A stretch of DNA of 64,000 nucleotides from positions 145,917,699-145,981,698 of the forward strand of contig NC_092050.1 in assembly GCF_003086295.3 (NCBI RefSeq), read 5' to 3'. Below, one piece after another: positions 11,100 to 23,464 of the stretch. The position numbers and the translations under genes are program-made. This DNA is from Arachis hypogaea (lineage: Eukaryota; Streptophyta; Magnoliopsida; Fabales; Fabaceae). Within the stretch, counting starts at the first letter, position 1. The number at the start of each line of letters is the position of its first letter. The notes below the pieces were generated by a model that searched no databases, was not told the DNA's origin, and saw only the letters and a program-made list of their open reading frames with translations.

Positions 11100-12570
11100 A
11101 ATCTCCACGCTGGATGTCGATGCCACGCGCCGCCGTTCTTCAAGGTTTCGGTTGCTGAGGCATGTTACTTTTTTATTTTTATTTTTTTTCCCAACTTGAA
11201 AGAAGATGATGAAAAGAAAATAAAAATTAATGTCTCTCAAACTCTCAGCAACAATTTTCTTTTTTTTTTTAATTTTTTTTTCAGGTTAGTTAACTGTTTA
11301 GAAAAATTAGGTCTTAGTAATAATATTATTAAATGCAGTGCTGTCTGTTAATTAATGAACACATCTTTTTTTCTTCCGAGTTTAATCTATTCTAAAATGA
11401 AAGTGTAACTTTGTTCTTACTTCTTAGTTAATTTGAGGGGAAAATGGATCCTTTTAATTGTCTAATTTGATGTTTTATTATATAATAGATTTTTTTTTTA
11501 GTCACCAAAAAAAAAATAATAGATTTTTTTATATTTTTTTCTTAATCTTGCTTAAATAATGTATGATAATTTTTAAAAAAATAATACTTTATTGATGAGT
11601 AGAGTAGTAACATTTCTTTCTTCCATCTCTAATTATTCCCTTTGTATGAATGTTTTTTTCTTTCTATTTTCTCCTAATACAAATCGTTCATGTGTCCCCT
11701 TTATTGTTTATAAGTTGATTAGTTGAATATATGTTGTAATTAAATGTCTGGAAAGAAAACCACTAAATGGATTTTGGTATTGAATTAATAATAATAATAA
11801 TTTGTGTTTTACTATTCACAATAAGAACAAGGACAGGATAAAAGAACCAAACTCCATAATTGCATAGGCACATGATGAGAAGAGGCTAATGACTAATGAG
11901 ATCTTATAATGCATATTTCTTGGTTAAAGAATAGCCAGCAAAACCATGAATGATTACATAGTATAAAAAGATTTATTACAATAACTATTTTAAAAATGAA
12001 TTCAATTCAACTTTTAGAGTTGTTATGAAATTTCTAAACTTAAAAATTTAAGGTGATAGAAGAAAGTATCACGAATAATTTTGCTTCTGTAAGAGTAATT
12101 ATCTTTTCTGGCTTCAGCAGGGCAGCAAGGCACTTAGTCCTGCAAAAACTTAACACTATTTGATCGTGATAGATCCATGAATAATTTTAGGGAGATGTTT
12201 CTTCAGTACAGTTGTAAAAGAAAGTTAATTCAATAATTTTTTTAATGTTTATGGATGTGTATTTTACAATTTAGAGATAAAGATAGAAAGAATGTAATAG
12301 TATAAAGTGAGTGAAATGTGATTTGACCCATACAACATTGCGTTATGGATTAGTAATTAGTTTAGTCTAATGGCACGAAGCTTCGTGGTGGTGGCGCAAT
12401 AGACCAAGGACCAAAAAAGGTCATGGTCTACCACTATACATGCCAAGTCATTGAATCTTTACACTATAACTTGGAAATAATAATAATAATACTTTTAAAT
12501 CATACCACGTAATTATTACTGTTAAAATGATACCAAAGTGGAGTGGTAGAAACGCTACTTATTATATATA
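11100..12570. other. Downstream and intergenic DNA
   Basis: The first few hundred bases are probably the NIMIN 3' UTR. A minus-strand frame at 10977-11240 overlaps the gene and is a shadow. Beyond that I see AT-rich DNA with no supported feature. Confidence 0.45.
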
Positions 12571-12578
12571 TATATATA

Positions 12579-13814
12579 TAGTGGCGGAATTTGAAACAAA
12601 CTTTTAGGGGCCAGTGGCTGAACTTGAAACAAACTTTTGGGGGGACACATAAAAGATAATTCTTAAAATACTTTTGATATGGACCCCATTTAAGATAAGC
12701 TCGTCTAATATCATCTCTCTGGTTTAGGTGATATTGCCAAATTTAAAGCCATTTTTCAGGGTCTCGTTCCAAAAGATTAAGGTCAAACTCATCAGATGTA
12801 ACTATTTGAACTTTTGAAGGTTGTATCTCACTTTTTTCGTGATTCATTAAAGTAGAAGAACTATCTATAGGTGTTGATATTGTAAAAATTATATATTCTC
12901 CTTCTTAAATATTAGCCTTCCTCTTAAAAAATGCATCAATTCTTTGATTTTTTATTATTATTTTATATAAAAATTTGAATATATATCATGTAGAATATGT
13001 AAAGAAGAAATTAGAAGGACAAATATTAAAATTTATAACATTTATTAAATTTTTTGTATCAATTTATACAAATACAATAATATTAATACTTATTGAATAT
13101 TCTATTTTTTTATCATATAAAAAATTAAATTAAATAAATAGTAAAATATAAAATAATATTAAATTAAATAAATAAAAATATCTAATTTTTTATATTTGAA
13201 CTTAAAGGTAGAAAGAGTGTTGCTTATTGAATTTGTTCCTTGCGAGATAAAGCTTCCGAAGTGTGATCGGCTACAAGCTCCGTCAGGGGGCTCAGAAGTA
13301 TTCTCCTCGGAACTGAAGACCTCGGCGTGAAACCTGAAAAAAGGACTCTGACGCTCAAGTTAGTGCTCGGTAATATAAACTTCAACAAACAAAAGTAAAA
13401 ATAAGGAATTTGTAGGGTTTGGTGCTATGGAGTCATTTTTCCTAGTAGCTTATGATCACTATTTTTCACTTGCCTCAGACGAGGTTTGCTCGTCTGTTTA
13501 AATAGACCGCGTAGTAGAGGAAGGTGGACGTTTGAGTAGTGTTCGGCTTTTTAGGGTTTGTTACCGGAAATCGATGTATGAGTTTGGTTGATGTGAGATT
13601 CTTGGTACTTGCGACGTGTTTGACCTGTTCTCGATTGTGAGTTTTGTTAGCCGAGGATATCGGTAAGGTACAGAACTTATTGGATAATTTAAGTCATAGT
13701 AAAATATTTAAATCAATTGAATTATTTTTTATCTTTTGAAAAAATACTACTAATTTTTTTATAAAAAGTTTGGGGGGGCCATGCCCCCCTTGTCTGAACT
13801 AAGCTCCACCACTG
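12579..13814. mobile_element. hAT-type non-autonomous element, copy 1
   Basis: The left end reads tagtggcggaatttgaaac and the right end, reverse complemented, cagtggtggagcttag. Flanking 8-bp sequences are tatatata (12571-12578) and taaatata (13815-13822), seven of eight identical; 8 bp is the hAT target duplication size. The core aligns with copy 2 at 26789-27548. The left terminus is duplicated in tandem (12580-12611 and 12612-12643). A 439-bp LTR has inserted in it. No transposase is present. Confidence 0.65.
13234..13672 (-). mobile_element. Solo LTR inserted in hAT copy 1
   Basis: The block begins TG and ends CA, is flanked by gaatt (13229-13233) and gaact (13673-13677), and is absent from hAT copy 2, which has a single gaact at the matching point. 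It is clearly GC-richer than its host. Read on the minus strand it has a tatttaaac TATA-like box and then acttgagcgtcagagtcc, the U5 motif also seen in the solo LTR at 41870. No internal retroelement sequence remains, so recombination between two LTRs is likely. Confidence 0.65.
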
Positions 13815-13822
13815 TAAATATA

Positions 13823-14124
13823 TATATATATATATATATTATTTGGTTATACTATATGTATATTAAATTTATTTTAAATAAAAAACTAAACACAATAAAG
13901 TGAAACAACAATAAAACAAAAGAAAACTAAACAGTAAATACAATAAATTAATCTATAATTATTTATTTTTGATATTGTCATCAATAATAGTTAATATCAA
14001 CCATGAAAATAAATGATTTTATAATTAAAATCATCTATATTGAATCACCAAAAATTATATATCATAATGCAAAAGTATACATTTACTTATAAAAATTAAG
14101 AATTAAAAATTAATAGAAGAGTTG
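13823..14124. other. AT-rich spacer
   Basis: TA repeats and AT-rich DNA lie between the hAT element and the copia 3' end. No feature is supported. Confidence 0.4.
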
Positions 14125-14518
14125 TCTTCAGTCTTTCTCAACTAAAACTCTCTTTATCCCTAATAGGGCGGTAAATTACAACTTCTCGGATGGAAAAAGA
14201 GTTGCTGAGGTGGCTTTAATATATTGGGGACCAAAACCTGAAATCACTATTTATATTTGAGCATGTCACCTATTAAACCCTAAAGTTCAAATAAAAATAG
14301 TATCTAAAGCCCATAAAGATAAGATTTGATTTTATTCTTATTTAATTCCAAATAAAAAATAGTTATGACTTATTCAATTTAGCATTTATAACACTAAATG
14401 AAATCATCGTTATATAAGTCATTTAATTTGAAATAGGATAATTTGTGATTATAATTAATATATGAATTGTCCACAAATAAATTAAAAAATTAACTAATTT
14501 TCTAACAATCTCCCACTT
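14125..14518 (-). mobile_element. Copia 3' LTR and polypurine tract
   Basis: On the minus strand the polypurine tract AAGTGGGAGA (plus 14509-14518) is followed by TGTTAGAAAATTAG, the usual start of the 3' LTR in this copia lineage. The LTR therefore begins at 14507 and runs left. Its far end near 14125 is only a guess from a TG on the plus strand. I found no matching 5' LTR at the other end of the element. Confidence 0.55.
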
Positions 14519-17500
14519 GGGATACATATATTCTTTTCTGAGATAATCACATCTTATAAACTTTATGCGCACATTTGAATGCTATTTTCTTTATTATTTT
14601 AACAATCTGGTTCGTCTCATGTATTAGATATGGAATTATCGTAGCTGTTATCACATTAGTGTCATGACTAAACCACGATGATTACCACACTAATATATTT
14701 AGCGACATAGATCAAATTTGGATGAGTAACATAGAAATTACATGCCAAATGATCTCGTACATGTCTATTTCCAATTGGTTCAACTTTAAAACTTTATTGA
14801 GATCAAATATAAAACAAAATATTACAAAATAAATATTGCACATAATATGAAATCAACCATCAACTTAATTCTGCAGAAAGATAATTCAATATATATCATA
14901 GGACATATAGCATAAAATAAACTCCCAATAACCAAGGCATCATAAATATTGACACTCATCCGAGCAGTATGCTCATGAAAGACTTTAAGAATTAATCCCT
15001 TGGTTAATGGGTCTGTTAGTATATACTTTGTTCCTATATGTTCTATGGAAATATGTTTTTCTTGAATTTTCTCCTTGACAACCAAGAACTTGATGTCTAT
15101 ATGCTTCGATTTTATCGAGCTCTTATTGTTGTTGGAATATAGTATTGTCACAAAATATTTTCAATGGTCTCTCAATATTATCTACTATACGAAACTCAGT
15201 AACAAAGTTTCGTAACCACATGCCATGTTTGGATGCCTCAAAGCAAGCAACATACTCAGCCTCCATTATTGAAGAAGCTACAAGAGTCTGTTTGTTAAAC
15301 TTCCATGCAATAACTCCTCTAGCCAACATGAAGATACAGCTTGAAATAGAGCGTCTACTATCTTGGCATCCCGCAAAATCGGAATCAGAGTACCCAATGA
15401 TCTCCAAATTTTTTGATCTCCAATAAGTAAGCACGTAATCCTTTGTTCTCTTCAGATAACGCATTACGCGTTTAACATCTATCTAATGATCCATGCCAGG
15501 ATTGCTCAAGTATCTACCCAACATTCCCACTATGAATGATATATTGGGACGTGTGCAGACCTGATCATACATTAAACTCTCTAGTGCTACTGCATAAGGT
15601 TTATCATGCATTGTTGACCTCTCAAGACAATTTTGAGGCATTGTTTGAGACTGAACTTGTCTCCCTTAACTACGAGTGTGTCCATTGGTCTACAACTTTT
15701 TATGCCATATCTACTTAAAATCTTTTCGATATAGTTCCTTTGTGATAATCCAAGAATACCTTAAGAGCGATTTCTTAGTATCTCGATTCTTAATACAAAA
15801 GAGGCATCAAAAAAATCTTTCATTTCGAATTTGTTCGATAGAATTCCTTAGTTTCATGCAACAAGCCTATATCGTTACTGGAAATTAGAATGTCATCAAC
15901 ATATAAGACCAAAAATGTGTATTTACTCCCACTGAACTTGCGGTATACACATTCATCTATGATATTTACCTCAAAACTATATGAGGTAATGACTTGATAA
16001 AATTTGTTATACCATTGACGGGAAGCTTGTTTGAGACCATAGATGAATTTCTTTAACTTACAAATCATAGATTTTGAATCTCATGATACAAAATTTTCTG
16101 GTTGTACCATATACATCGTTTTATCAATGTCACCATTGAGAAACGCTGTCTTTACATCCATCTGATATAGCTCCAAGTCAAAATGAGCTACTAGTGCTAT
16201 AATGGTTCTAAAAGAGTCTTTCGATGATATCAGAGAGAAAGTCTCTTTATAGTCTATGCCTTCTTTTTTAGTAAAGCCTTTAGCGACTAGACGAACTTTA
16301 TATCTCTCGACATTACCCTTAGAATTCTTTTTGGTTTTAAATATCCATTTACAACCAATTAGTTTCACACCTTCAGGTAATTCAACGAGACCCCAAATGT
16401 CATTGTTTTTCATAGACTTCATCTCTTCTTTCATGGCATCAATCTACTTTTCAGAGTTAGAACTTTGTATGGCTTGAAAAAAATTCATTGGGTCATTTTC
16501 TGTCAAACCAATGCCATCCTCATATTCTTGGAGATAGACTACATATTCATCTGAAATTGCACTTCTCCTTTTTTTGTTGGATCTCCTTAATGACACTTCT
16601 TAAAGTTGTTGAGCTTGCTGTATGGGTTGGAGTTGAGGAGGATTCTCATTATTTTTTTGTACCGTAGAAATATCTTGAGCAACAACAATATTCTCATTTT
16701 TCTCTTGTATTGTAACTGGATCTACAATAGGATTCTCATTGTGCTCTTGTACTATAACTACATCTTGAATAATAATAGGTACAAAGATTTGATCATTATC
16801 AGTTACAGAATCCTCATCAAAAGCAACATTCCTAATATTTTCTTACCCCCAAACTCAACATCCTCAAAAAATATCGCATTTTTCGTTTCAAAAATAGACC
16901 TTAATGTAGGATTGTAAAATTTGTATCCCTTAGCGTAACCAACAAAGAAGCAACTAATTGTTCTTGAATCCAATTTTCTTTCATGCAGCCTATAAGGTCG
17001 CACCTCAGCTGGACATCCCCAAATGTGTAACGGATTTTTTCTCAGTCCAAATTCCATAAGAGATTTTGTTAAGTACTTTGCTTGGCACCCTATTAAGGAT
17101 GTACACTGCGGTATTTAAGGCTTCTTCCTAGAGTGATTCAGGTAAAGAAGAATGACTAATCATATTTCTCACCATGTTCATAAGAGTTCGGTTCTTTCCT
17201 TTGCAACACTATTCATGCCAGGTTTACCTGGTATAATGTATTGCGGAACAATACCGCACTCCTTTAGAAAAAGAGCAAAAGGTCTAAGACGTTGCTCACC
17301 TGAACGTCATATCTTCCGTAGTATTCACCACTACGATCAGATTTGACAGCTTTAATTTTCTTCCCAAGTTGAAGTTCAACTTCAGCTTTGAAAGACTTGA
17401 AAACATCCAAGATTTAGGACTTTTCATGAATTAAATATAGATACCCATAACGAGAGTAATCATCTATGAATGTCATAAAATACCGTTATTCATTCCAAGA

Positions 17501-19050
17501 GACAATAGGAAATATGCCACATATATTCGTATGCATCAGCTTTAAGACATCTTTAGCTCTCTCGGCACCTAATTTCCTTTCATTTGTCCTTTTCTCCTTT
17601 ATGCACTCAATGCAGACTTCAAGTCCGCCAAATTTAGAGGTCCAAAAATCTCATTCGGCACGAGCCTCTGAATTCTCTGTTTAGAGATATGACCTGGGTG
17701 TTTGTGCCATAATAATGCCGAATTTTCATTTATTTTTCGTTTTGTATCTATTTACATTATTTCATTATTATAAGAATTCAAATCAAGCCTATATAGAATA
17801 CCCATCAAATGACCAGAGCAAATATTATTTGAATTATAAAAAAGACTGACTTTATTATTTCCTAACGAACAAAAACTAACTTGATTTATCCAAACAAAAA
17901 ATAGAAACTAAATTCTGTCTAAACGACTGTACATAAAATGTCTCAAATAAATCCAAGTAAAATCTGCTCGTGGAATATAATCTAAACGTTCCTATAGCTT
18001 CGACTGCAACTATATTATCGTCTGCCACATAGATATATCTTTCAGCGTCACTTGCCGGTCAACTCCACTGGCAACCCTGCATAGTAACACTTACATGAGT
18101 AGTAGCAGTAGAATCTACCCACCAAATATCAACAGGTTCATAACTTAAACTAGCCTCAGAACAAACGAAAATAAGAATCATACCATTCTTTACACGCCAA
18201 GTGGCATATTTGGTACGATCCTTCTTCATGTATCCTACCTTCTTACAGAAGAAATATGTTAAAACTTGATCCTGTTTCTTAGCCTTTTTTTACCGAGAAG
18301 GCGCATTCGCAGTAGTATCACGCTTTCTTTTATACTAAGAAGATGAAACCATACGAGCACTTTCAGTCTTATCTTACTGTAATCTCTCTTCTTCTTGCAC
18401 GAAGTGAGATATAATTTCATTTAGGGACCAAGTATCCTTCAGAGTGTTATAACTCACTTTGAATCGCCCAAAGTGTGCAGGAAGAGAGATTAAAATGAAA
18501 TGTACAAGTAAATCTTCAGACATTTCTAACTTTAGTGCTTTCAATTTAGAAGCAAGATGAGACATTTTCATAATGTATTCCTTTATGTTCCCTTTACCTT
18601 TATACCTCATGGAAAAATGTTTGCTCAAAAAGTTACTTGTATCCGCCTTTTCATTCTTAACAAAAAAATTTTCAATATCTTTTAGGAACTATTTGGCATC
18701 TTTATCATCAACAATTGAGCCCTGAAACGTGTCAGGACAATAATTGAGCCCTAGAATGGCCTAAAGTCTATCGTAGTCAAGCAACCACGCACACCATACC
18801 TGCTAAGTAAACTCATAACGAAGAAATAAGTGACGAAAATTGTCAACATCCTTTTCACATAATATATATACACTATCTTACTGTTCAATAACACCTAACC
18901 TACATAATCTCTCATTCATATTGATTCTACTAACTGACACAAACTAAATGAATAATTCTATTTGTGGAGGTACTAAACCTCTCTAAATAGAACTAGTGAA
19001 ACTATAGCTTATAATATTCTCTCGATATGTTTTTGCCTGTCAAATCTGTA
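14519..19050 (-). pseudogene. Ty1-copia polyprotein, 5'-truncated and decayed
   Basis: Fragments lie in gag-pol order on the minus strand. A UBN2-type gag piece is at 18374-18720 (RYKGKGNIKEYIMKMSHLAS, LVHFILISLP). Weak zinc-knuckle and protease remains follow, then GAG-pre-integrase and integrase remains around 17450-17700. The integrase C-terminal part is at 16803-17057 (HIWGCPAEVR, CFFVGY). Reverse transcriptase is at 15820-16434 (GCKWIFKTKKNSKGNVERYK, YQMDVKTAFLNGD, YGLKQASRQWY, LYVDDIL). RNase H runs through 14822-15464 (GYSDSDFAG, SIMEAEY, DPLTKGL). Frames are broken by many stops and shifts and no 5' LTR is visible to the right. It is an old, dead copy. Confidence 0.85.
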
Positions 19051-20613
19051 CAAAAGAGTTAATAGAATAACTACTTGATTTATCAAATTTTCACATAAAT
19101 CAATTTTCTCTCTCAATTGTTAAAAATTAATTATTTAAATAAAATATATATTAAAATATAAAATACATATTAAAAATATGTATATAATAATTAATTTTTA
19201 GTGTGTACTTTTTTTTTTTGGGGTATTACTAGGTAACACTCCGAGTATCTGGAATTGGAAGTGTGAAAGCTTAAAGTTGAGTATTTCCATTGAGTGTAAA
19301 AGGTAGTCAGGGAAGGAAGCTTTAGTGAAGATACTTGCAATTTGGATTTTGGTGAAAGTAGGCACAAAACAAGATAGACGATTGTGATTTGCTTTGGTGC
19401 TTCTGCCTTCCTTTTCTTTTTCTTTTTGGTCATATTCACACAACAATGGCTGATTCTCAAACTGTTTCCACATTATTATAAATTTTTGATTAAATTCCTC
19501 TTAACTAAAAAGGGTAATGAACTAAGGAATTAAAAGTCTAATTATCATTAATATCAGACTCACATATGATAAAACTTAAAAGTGACAAATTTAAAGATAA
19601 TTTTTTTTTGGTGACTAAATTTAGATAATTAATCTCTTATTTATTATTTTGCAAATTTTTTTATTTTAGAAAATTTTCTCGTAAATTTTATATTGAACAT
19701 ACGAAAAAATTGGCGGCGGATAAATCCACCAGTACCACTACTCCGTTAGACTAATACGGTAATACCTCAGCTATGAATTCCGGGTTAGTTGTTTAATAGA
19801 ATTTTTTTTTTCCTTTGACTTATGCTGTTTAATGGATTGATAGATCCTTTTTTCGATTAATAAACAGATTTTCATTTTCCCCCTTAGTTTAGGAAGAGTT
19901 TCTTTTTTTTTTTTTGGGTCAAAGGAAGAGTTTCTTAATCATCAGGTGTGAAATACAATATTCTTAGTCGCAAGACCCATTACGCGTAAATGAAAAACAT
20001 CATGGAGAACTTTTTACTTCTAATCATTTGGGGTTTTTGTCAAAGGATGTTAGAAAAATCAATAATGTTGTTGAATGAGCTTAGGCTAGCCCAATAAGTT
20101 CAATTATATCATGCCGATGGGCTTTAGGTTTTAGATCCCTCTATATAGAACGTAAGTGTCATCCCATTATAATACCAAAATGGAAAGCCGAGTTTCAGGA
20201 CAAAAACGAAAAAAGACAAAACAAAAAAAGGAAAGAAAAGAAAAGAAGATGATGATATATTGATATGCGATCAGCGAGGGTTACCTAGATGAACTCTTTA
20301 TGAGGGGAAGATAACTTCTTTGGATCACATCTTTCGCATTGATTGGATTGTACTTGTAATGGACTCTCATACTCAAATTAGTCATAATCAAGTCCCAAAA
20401 AAAAAAAAAAAATTAATCATAACTCAAGACATACAAAGATTGGGATCAGATATCATATCAAATAACTATTAAATTTTTTATTTATAGTATTTAGAGGATA
20501 AGTTTGATGAAGATTCCAATGAATCTATTTGAAATACGTGCTAGAATTTTTTAAAATATCATTCAAATGTTTATATACTCAATTCTAAGATTGGAACGCA
20601 ATAATATCTTATT
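19051..20613. other. Intergenic DNA
   Basis: AT-rich with poly-A/T tracts. A minus-strand frame at 19198-19473 faintly recalls the tail of a copia RNase H region but is too weak to call. A purine-rich aaaag stretch lies near 20200-20250. Confidence 0.4.
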
Positions 20614-20765
20614 GGAAACATTTTAAGTGCACCGGAGAGTATCGGTACACCAATTATTTTAACCGTTGATTTTAATTAATATATATTATATATATTTTTT
20701 ATAATTTAGATTAATGATTAAAATAATTGAAACACCGGTCCTCCCGATGCACCTAAAATGTTTTC
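20614..20765. mobile_element. MULE-type MITE, 152 bp
   Basis: The ends are inverted: ggaaacattttaagtgcacc on the left and gaaaacattttaggtgcatc on the right (reverse complement). The inversion continues through accggt and aattattttaa. A perfect 9-bp direct repeat tatcttatt flanks it at 20605-20613 and 20766-20774. The whole element can fold into a hairpin. It is non-coding. Confidence 0.75.
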
Positions 20766-20952
20766 TATCTTATTTGTGATGGCAATAAAATCGAATAGGG
20801 GATAATTTTTACACTATCTGATCCCACTCTGTCCTATTATATTTCTGTATAGAACCCATCCTACTATTACCTACCGGGTAGGGACCCTGAATTTCCACAA
20901 ACTTTCATGTGGCACATAGGAAAAAAATTTGTTTGCCCCTCTCGTATAACAA

Positions 20953-21298
20953 ACTAGTATTTTTACTTATAATAATATTACAAAAATATAAATTTTTTAA
21001 AATTATAATTTATTTTATTCTAACAGTATAAATTATACATCTCACAAAAAATTTATAAAATTAAATTACTTTTGACAACAAAAATTATAAGTTGACAAAA
21101 GTCTCTGGCTAAAAAATAGATTAAGATATCTGTAGATAAAAAATCAAATAATAAGATTTTAGTTAATATTTTACATGAAAAAGTCTAATTTTTTATTAAT
21201 AATTAATTTTAATATTCGTTATCTAAATTTTAAAATAATTTAAAATATTTAATTTTACATTTAATTAGGTGTTAAATCTGTTGCACAAATAAAAATAA
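20953..21298. repeat. GA-rich dispersed repeat, copy B, left part
   Basis: It aligns with 7997-8330 of copy A, including actagtatttttac and gttgcacaaa. It stops at the left edge of the inserted MULE; the last nine bases (taaaaataa, 21290-21298) are the target duplication. Confidence 0.6.
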
Positions 21299-21394
21299 GG
21301 GCAAAACACTCAAATAAGTCAAGAGGAGGAAATTATTACGCAAATCCGCCAAACCAAAATCTGGTTCATGAATCAACTAATGCATGTTTATATG

Positions 21395-21640
21395 TAGTTC
21401 GAATCAACTAAATTCGAACTCAATTTACACATAATTCGAATCAGGTTGATTCGAATTATACACAAAACTCACACACACACTAATTCGAATCCACCTGATT
21501 CGAATTACACATTGAGTAATTCGAATCAGGGTGATTCGAATTACACTCAAACACACAAATCCAAGTAGTTCGAAACAGGTTGATTCGAATTACACAATGT
21601 GTAGTTCGAATTAGGCTAGTTCAAATTATAAAGGTCCAGA
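21395..21640. repeat. Palindrome array, left end of the MULE
   Basis: About five units each consist of two inverted arms such as attcgaatca and tgattcgaat separated by about 3 bp, spaced roughly 35-50 bp apart. The 8-mer ATTCGAAT is itself a palindrome. Outer units are degenerate (gttcgaa, ttcaaatta). Position suggests a role in transposase binding, but that is inferred. Confidence 0.7.
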
Positions 21641-21689
21641 AGTGTATATATATGGTGTGAACGTGAATTGATCTCATTAGAGTGGAAAA

Positions 21690-22858
21690 ATGGCTAGTGA
21701 GGAGAGTTTTGTAGTGTTGGTTCACCACAGAGAAACGATTAAGAGGAAAACACGATCTGGTGTGAAGTTCACCGATAAGGATCCTCTCAGTATTTTCGTG
21801 AGGCCTACGACGAGCTACGATGACCTTGGTAATTCTGTGATACAGAAACTTGGTCTGCAGGGGGTGAAGCGGGTTAAGAACTTTTTCTATCGCATTCCAA
21901 TATCAGTGTTGAAGGAAATCGTGAAGTAGGATTGTTTCACGATCGGGAGTGATGAGGACTTGCAGGTCATGTTTTATTGTCGCCGGTAGTTTTCCGAAGT
22001 TAGGACACCTGAACTGTTGGCGAAGTTGGTTGATGTGGTATCTAGTTTTGGGGGTTCGAACCGGAATACTCCACTGTAGGCACGGTTGCCGGTTATAGCT
22101 CCAGACCTGCTGGTGCATCTTCCTCCGTTCCTGTGTATGAACCTCCAGTCCAGCCTGTCGCGTCCCATTCATTCGCTGTTGATCTGAACTATAGTGGAGG
22201 CGGGGAGGTTGGACAAGGGGGTTTTGTGCCGAGCTCTTTACAGTGTGTTGCACCGGTTGGTCTTGGAGATGCATTGTTGGATGATCCAGACGATGATGAT
22301 GTGGAGTCGGATATCATTGCTGATGACATCGGCGATGATATTGGAGCGAGTGAGCCTGCTGGTATGGGACGTGGTTCTAGCTCTGGCACACAGCAGTACC
22401 CTCCGCACTTTTTCTCTTTGGACTTGGATGCCATGAGGCAGGATGGGGTTCCTGGGGAGCCTGCTAGATTTGGTGCTAGAGATGCCGAAGGGTCTGCAGG
22501 TCTTACAGAGTTTTCGGTTGGTCAGCAATTTCAGGATAAAGATGAGGTCGTGTTAAGTGTGAAGACCTACAGCATCCGACGCGGGGTACAGTACACAGTG
22601 GTGGAGTCTGACTATCGCCGGTATGTTGGGAAGTGTTCTGAGTTTGGAAATGGGTGCACATGGTTGATTCGTCTTAGTCTCCAGCAGCGCAAGGGCATTT
22701 GGGAGGTCAAACGGTACAACGGACCACATACGTGTCTGGCGACATCCATCTCCAGCGACCACAGGAGTTTGGATTATCATGTGATTTCAGCATTCATCAT
22801 GCCAATGGTTAGGGCTGATGCATCCGTCAGCATCAAGGTGCATAAACCGCTAGCATAA
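21690..22858 (+). pseudogene. mudrA-type transposase, N-terminal half, broken
   Basis: The start at 21690 gives MASEESFVVLVHHRE and a PB1-like domain (VKFTDKDPLSIFVRPTTSY, QKLGLQGVKRVK). Stops follow in frame at 21927-21929 and 21987-21989, then a frameshift. From 22133 the frame gives the acidic Asp-rich linker and the Mutator DNA-binding domain (FSVGQQFQDKDEVVLSVKTY, YVGKCSEFGNGCTWLIR, YNGPHTC). It ends in ASVSIKV at the border with the minisatellite. The MULE DDE core, the SWIM finger and everything after are missing. The minus-strand relative at 56673-57008 has the same PB1 region without these stops. Confidence 0.85.
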
Positions 22859-23290
22859 ACCACTAGCATAAACCACTAGTATAAACCACTTGCAAAACCA
22901 CTGGCCTAAACTACTAACATAAACCACATTCGAAACCACTAACATAAACCAACAAGTAAACCACAAAAAAAACCACTAAAATGAACCACATGCAAAATCA
23001 CTAACATAAACCATATGCAAAATCACTAACATAAATCATATGCAAAATCACTAAAATAAACTACATGAAAAACCACTAACAAAACCACATCAAAAAATAC
23101 TAACATAAACCACCAACAAAACTGCAAACATAACCGCTACCCTAAACCACTAACAATACCGCTAACATAAACCGCTAACATAAACCACCAACAAAACCAC
23201 AAGCAAAACCACTAAAATAAACCGCATGCAAAACCACTCACATAAACCGCATGCAAAACCATGCAAAACCACTAAAATATACCACAAAAA
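22842..23290. repeat. Minisatellite with ~13-14 bp aaaccactaacat-like units
   Basis: About 440 bp of variable units built on cataaaccacta run from the end of the mudrA remnant to about 20 bp before the PMD exon donor. On the minus strand the array lies inside the expected PMD intron 1. It replaces the bodies of both genes. Confidence 0.75.
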
Positions 23291-23310
23291 AAAATTTTCT
23301 AAATACTAAC

Positions 23311-23382
23311 CTCGTCGTTGATGACCCTGGCTATATGAGCAACTCTATCCAAACGATATAGTCTTTCTAGATCGTCCCCCAT
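23311..23382 (-). pseudogene. Plant mobile domain (MAIN-like) gene, exon 1 only
   Basis: The minus strand from ATG at 23382 encodes 24 residues including LERLYRLDRVAHIA and INDE, followed directly by a gttagt splice donor. This matches exon 1 of the PMD gene at 52471-52557 (RIYRLDGVVHIAG, HDE, gttagt donor) in a second MULE. PMD proteins (MAIN, MAIL1) act in nuclear gene silencing and meristem maintenance, and many copies are carried by transposons. Later exons are lost. Confidence 0.75.
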
Positions 23383-23464
23383 CGGCTTAGTATCCTGGTC
23401 GAGCCTTTGTCGGAGCGAATCTGGGTCGTTTTCTCTGGGATTTGGTGGGGTTTGAGAATGAAAA

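Noticed and set aside
15145..17684. Plus-strand frames across the copia pol region
   Set aside because: Antisense shadows of decayed integrase, reverse transcriptase and RNase H on the minus strand.
19198..19473. Minus-strand frame with a TFTKIQIASIFTKA stretch resembling a copia RNase H tail
   Set aside because: Only about 20 residues are suggestive, with no neighbouring copia sequence in phase.
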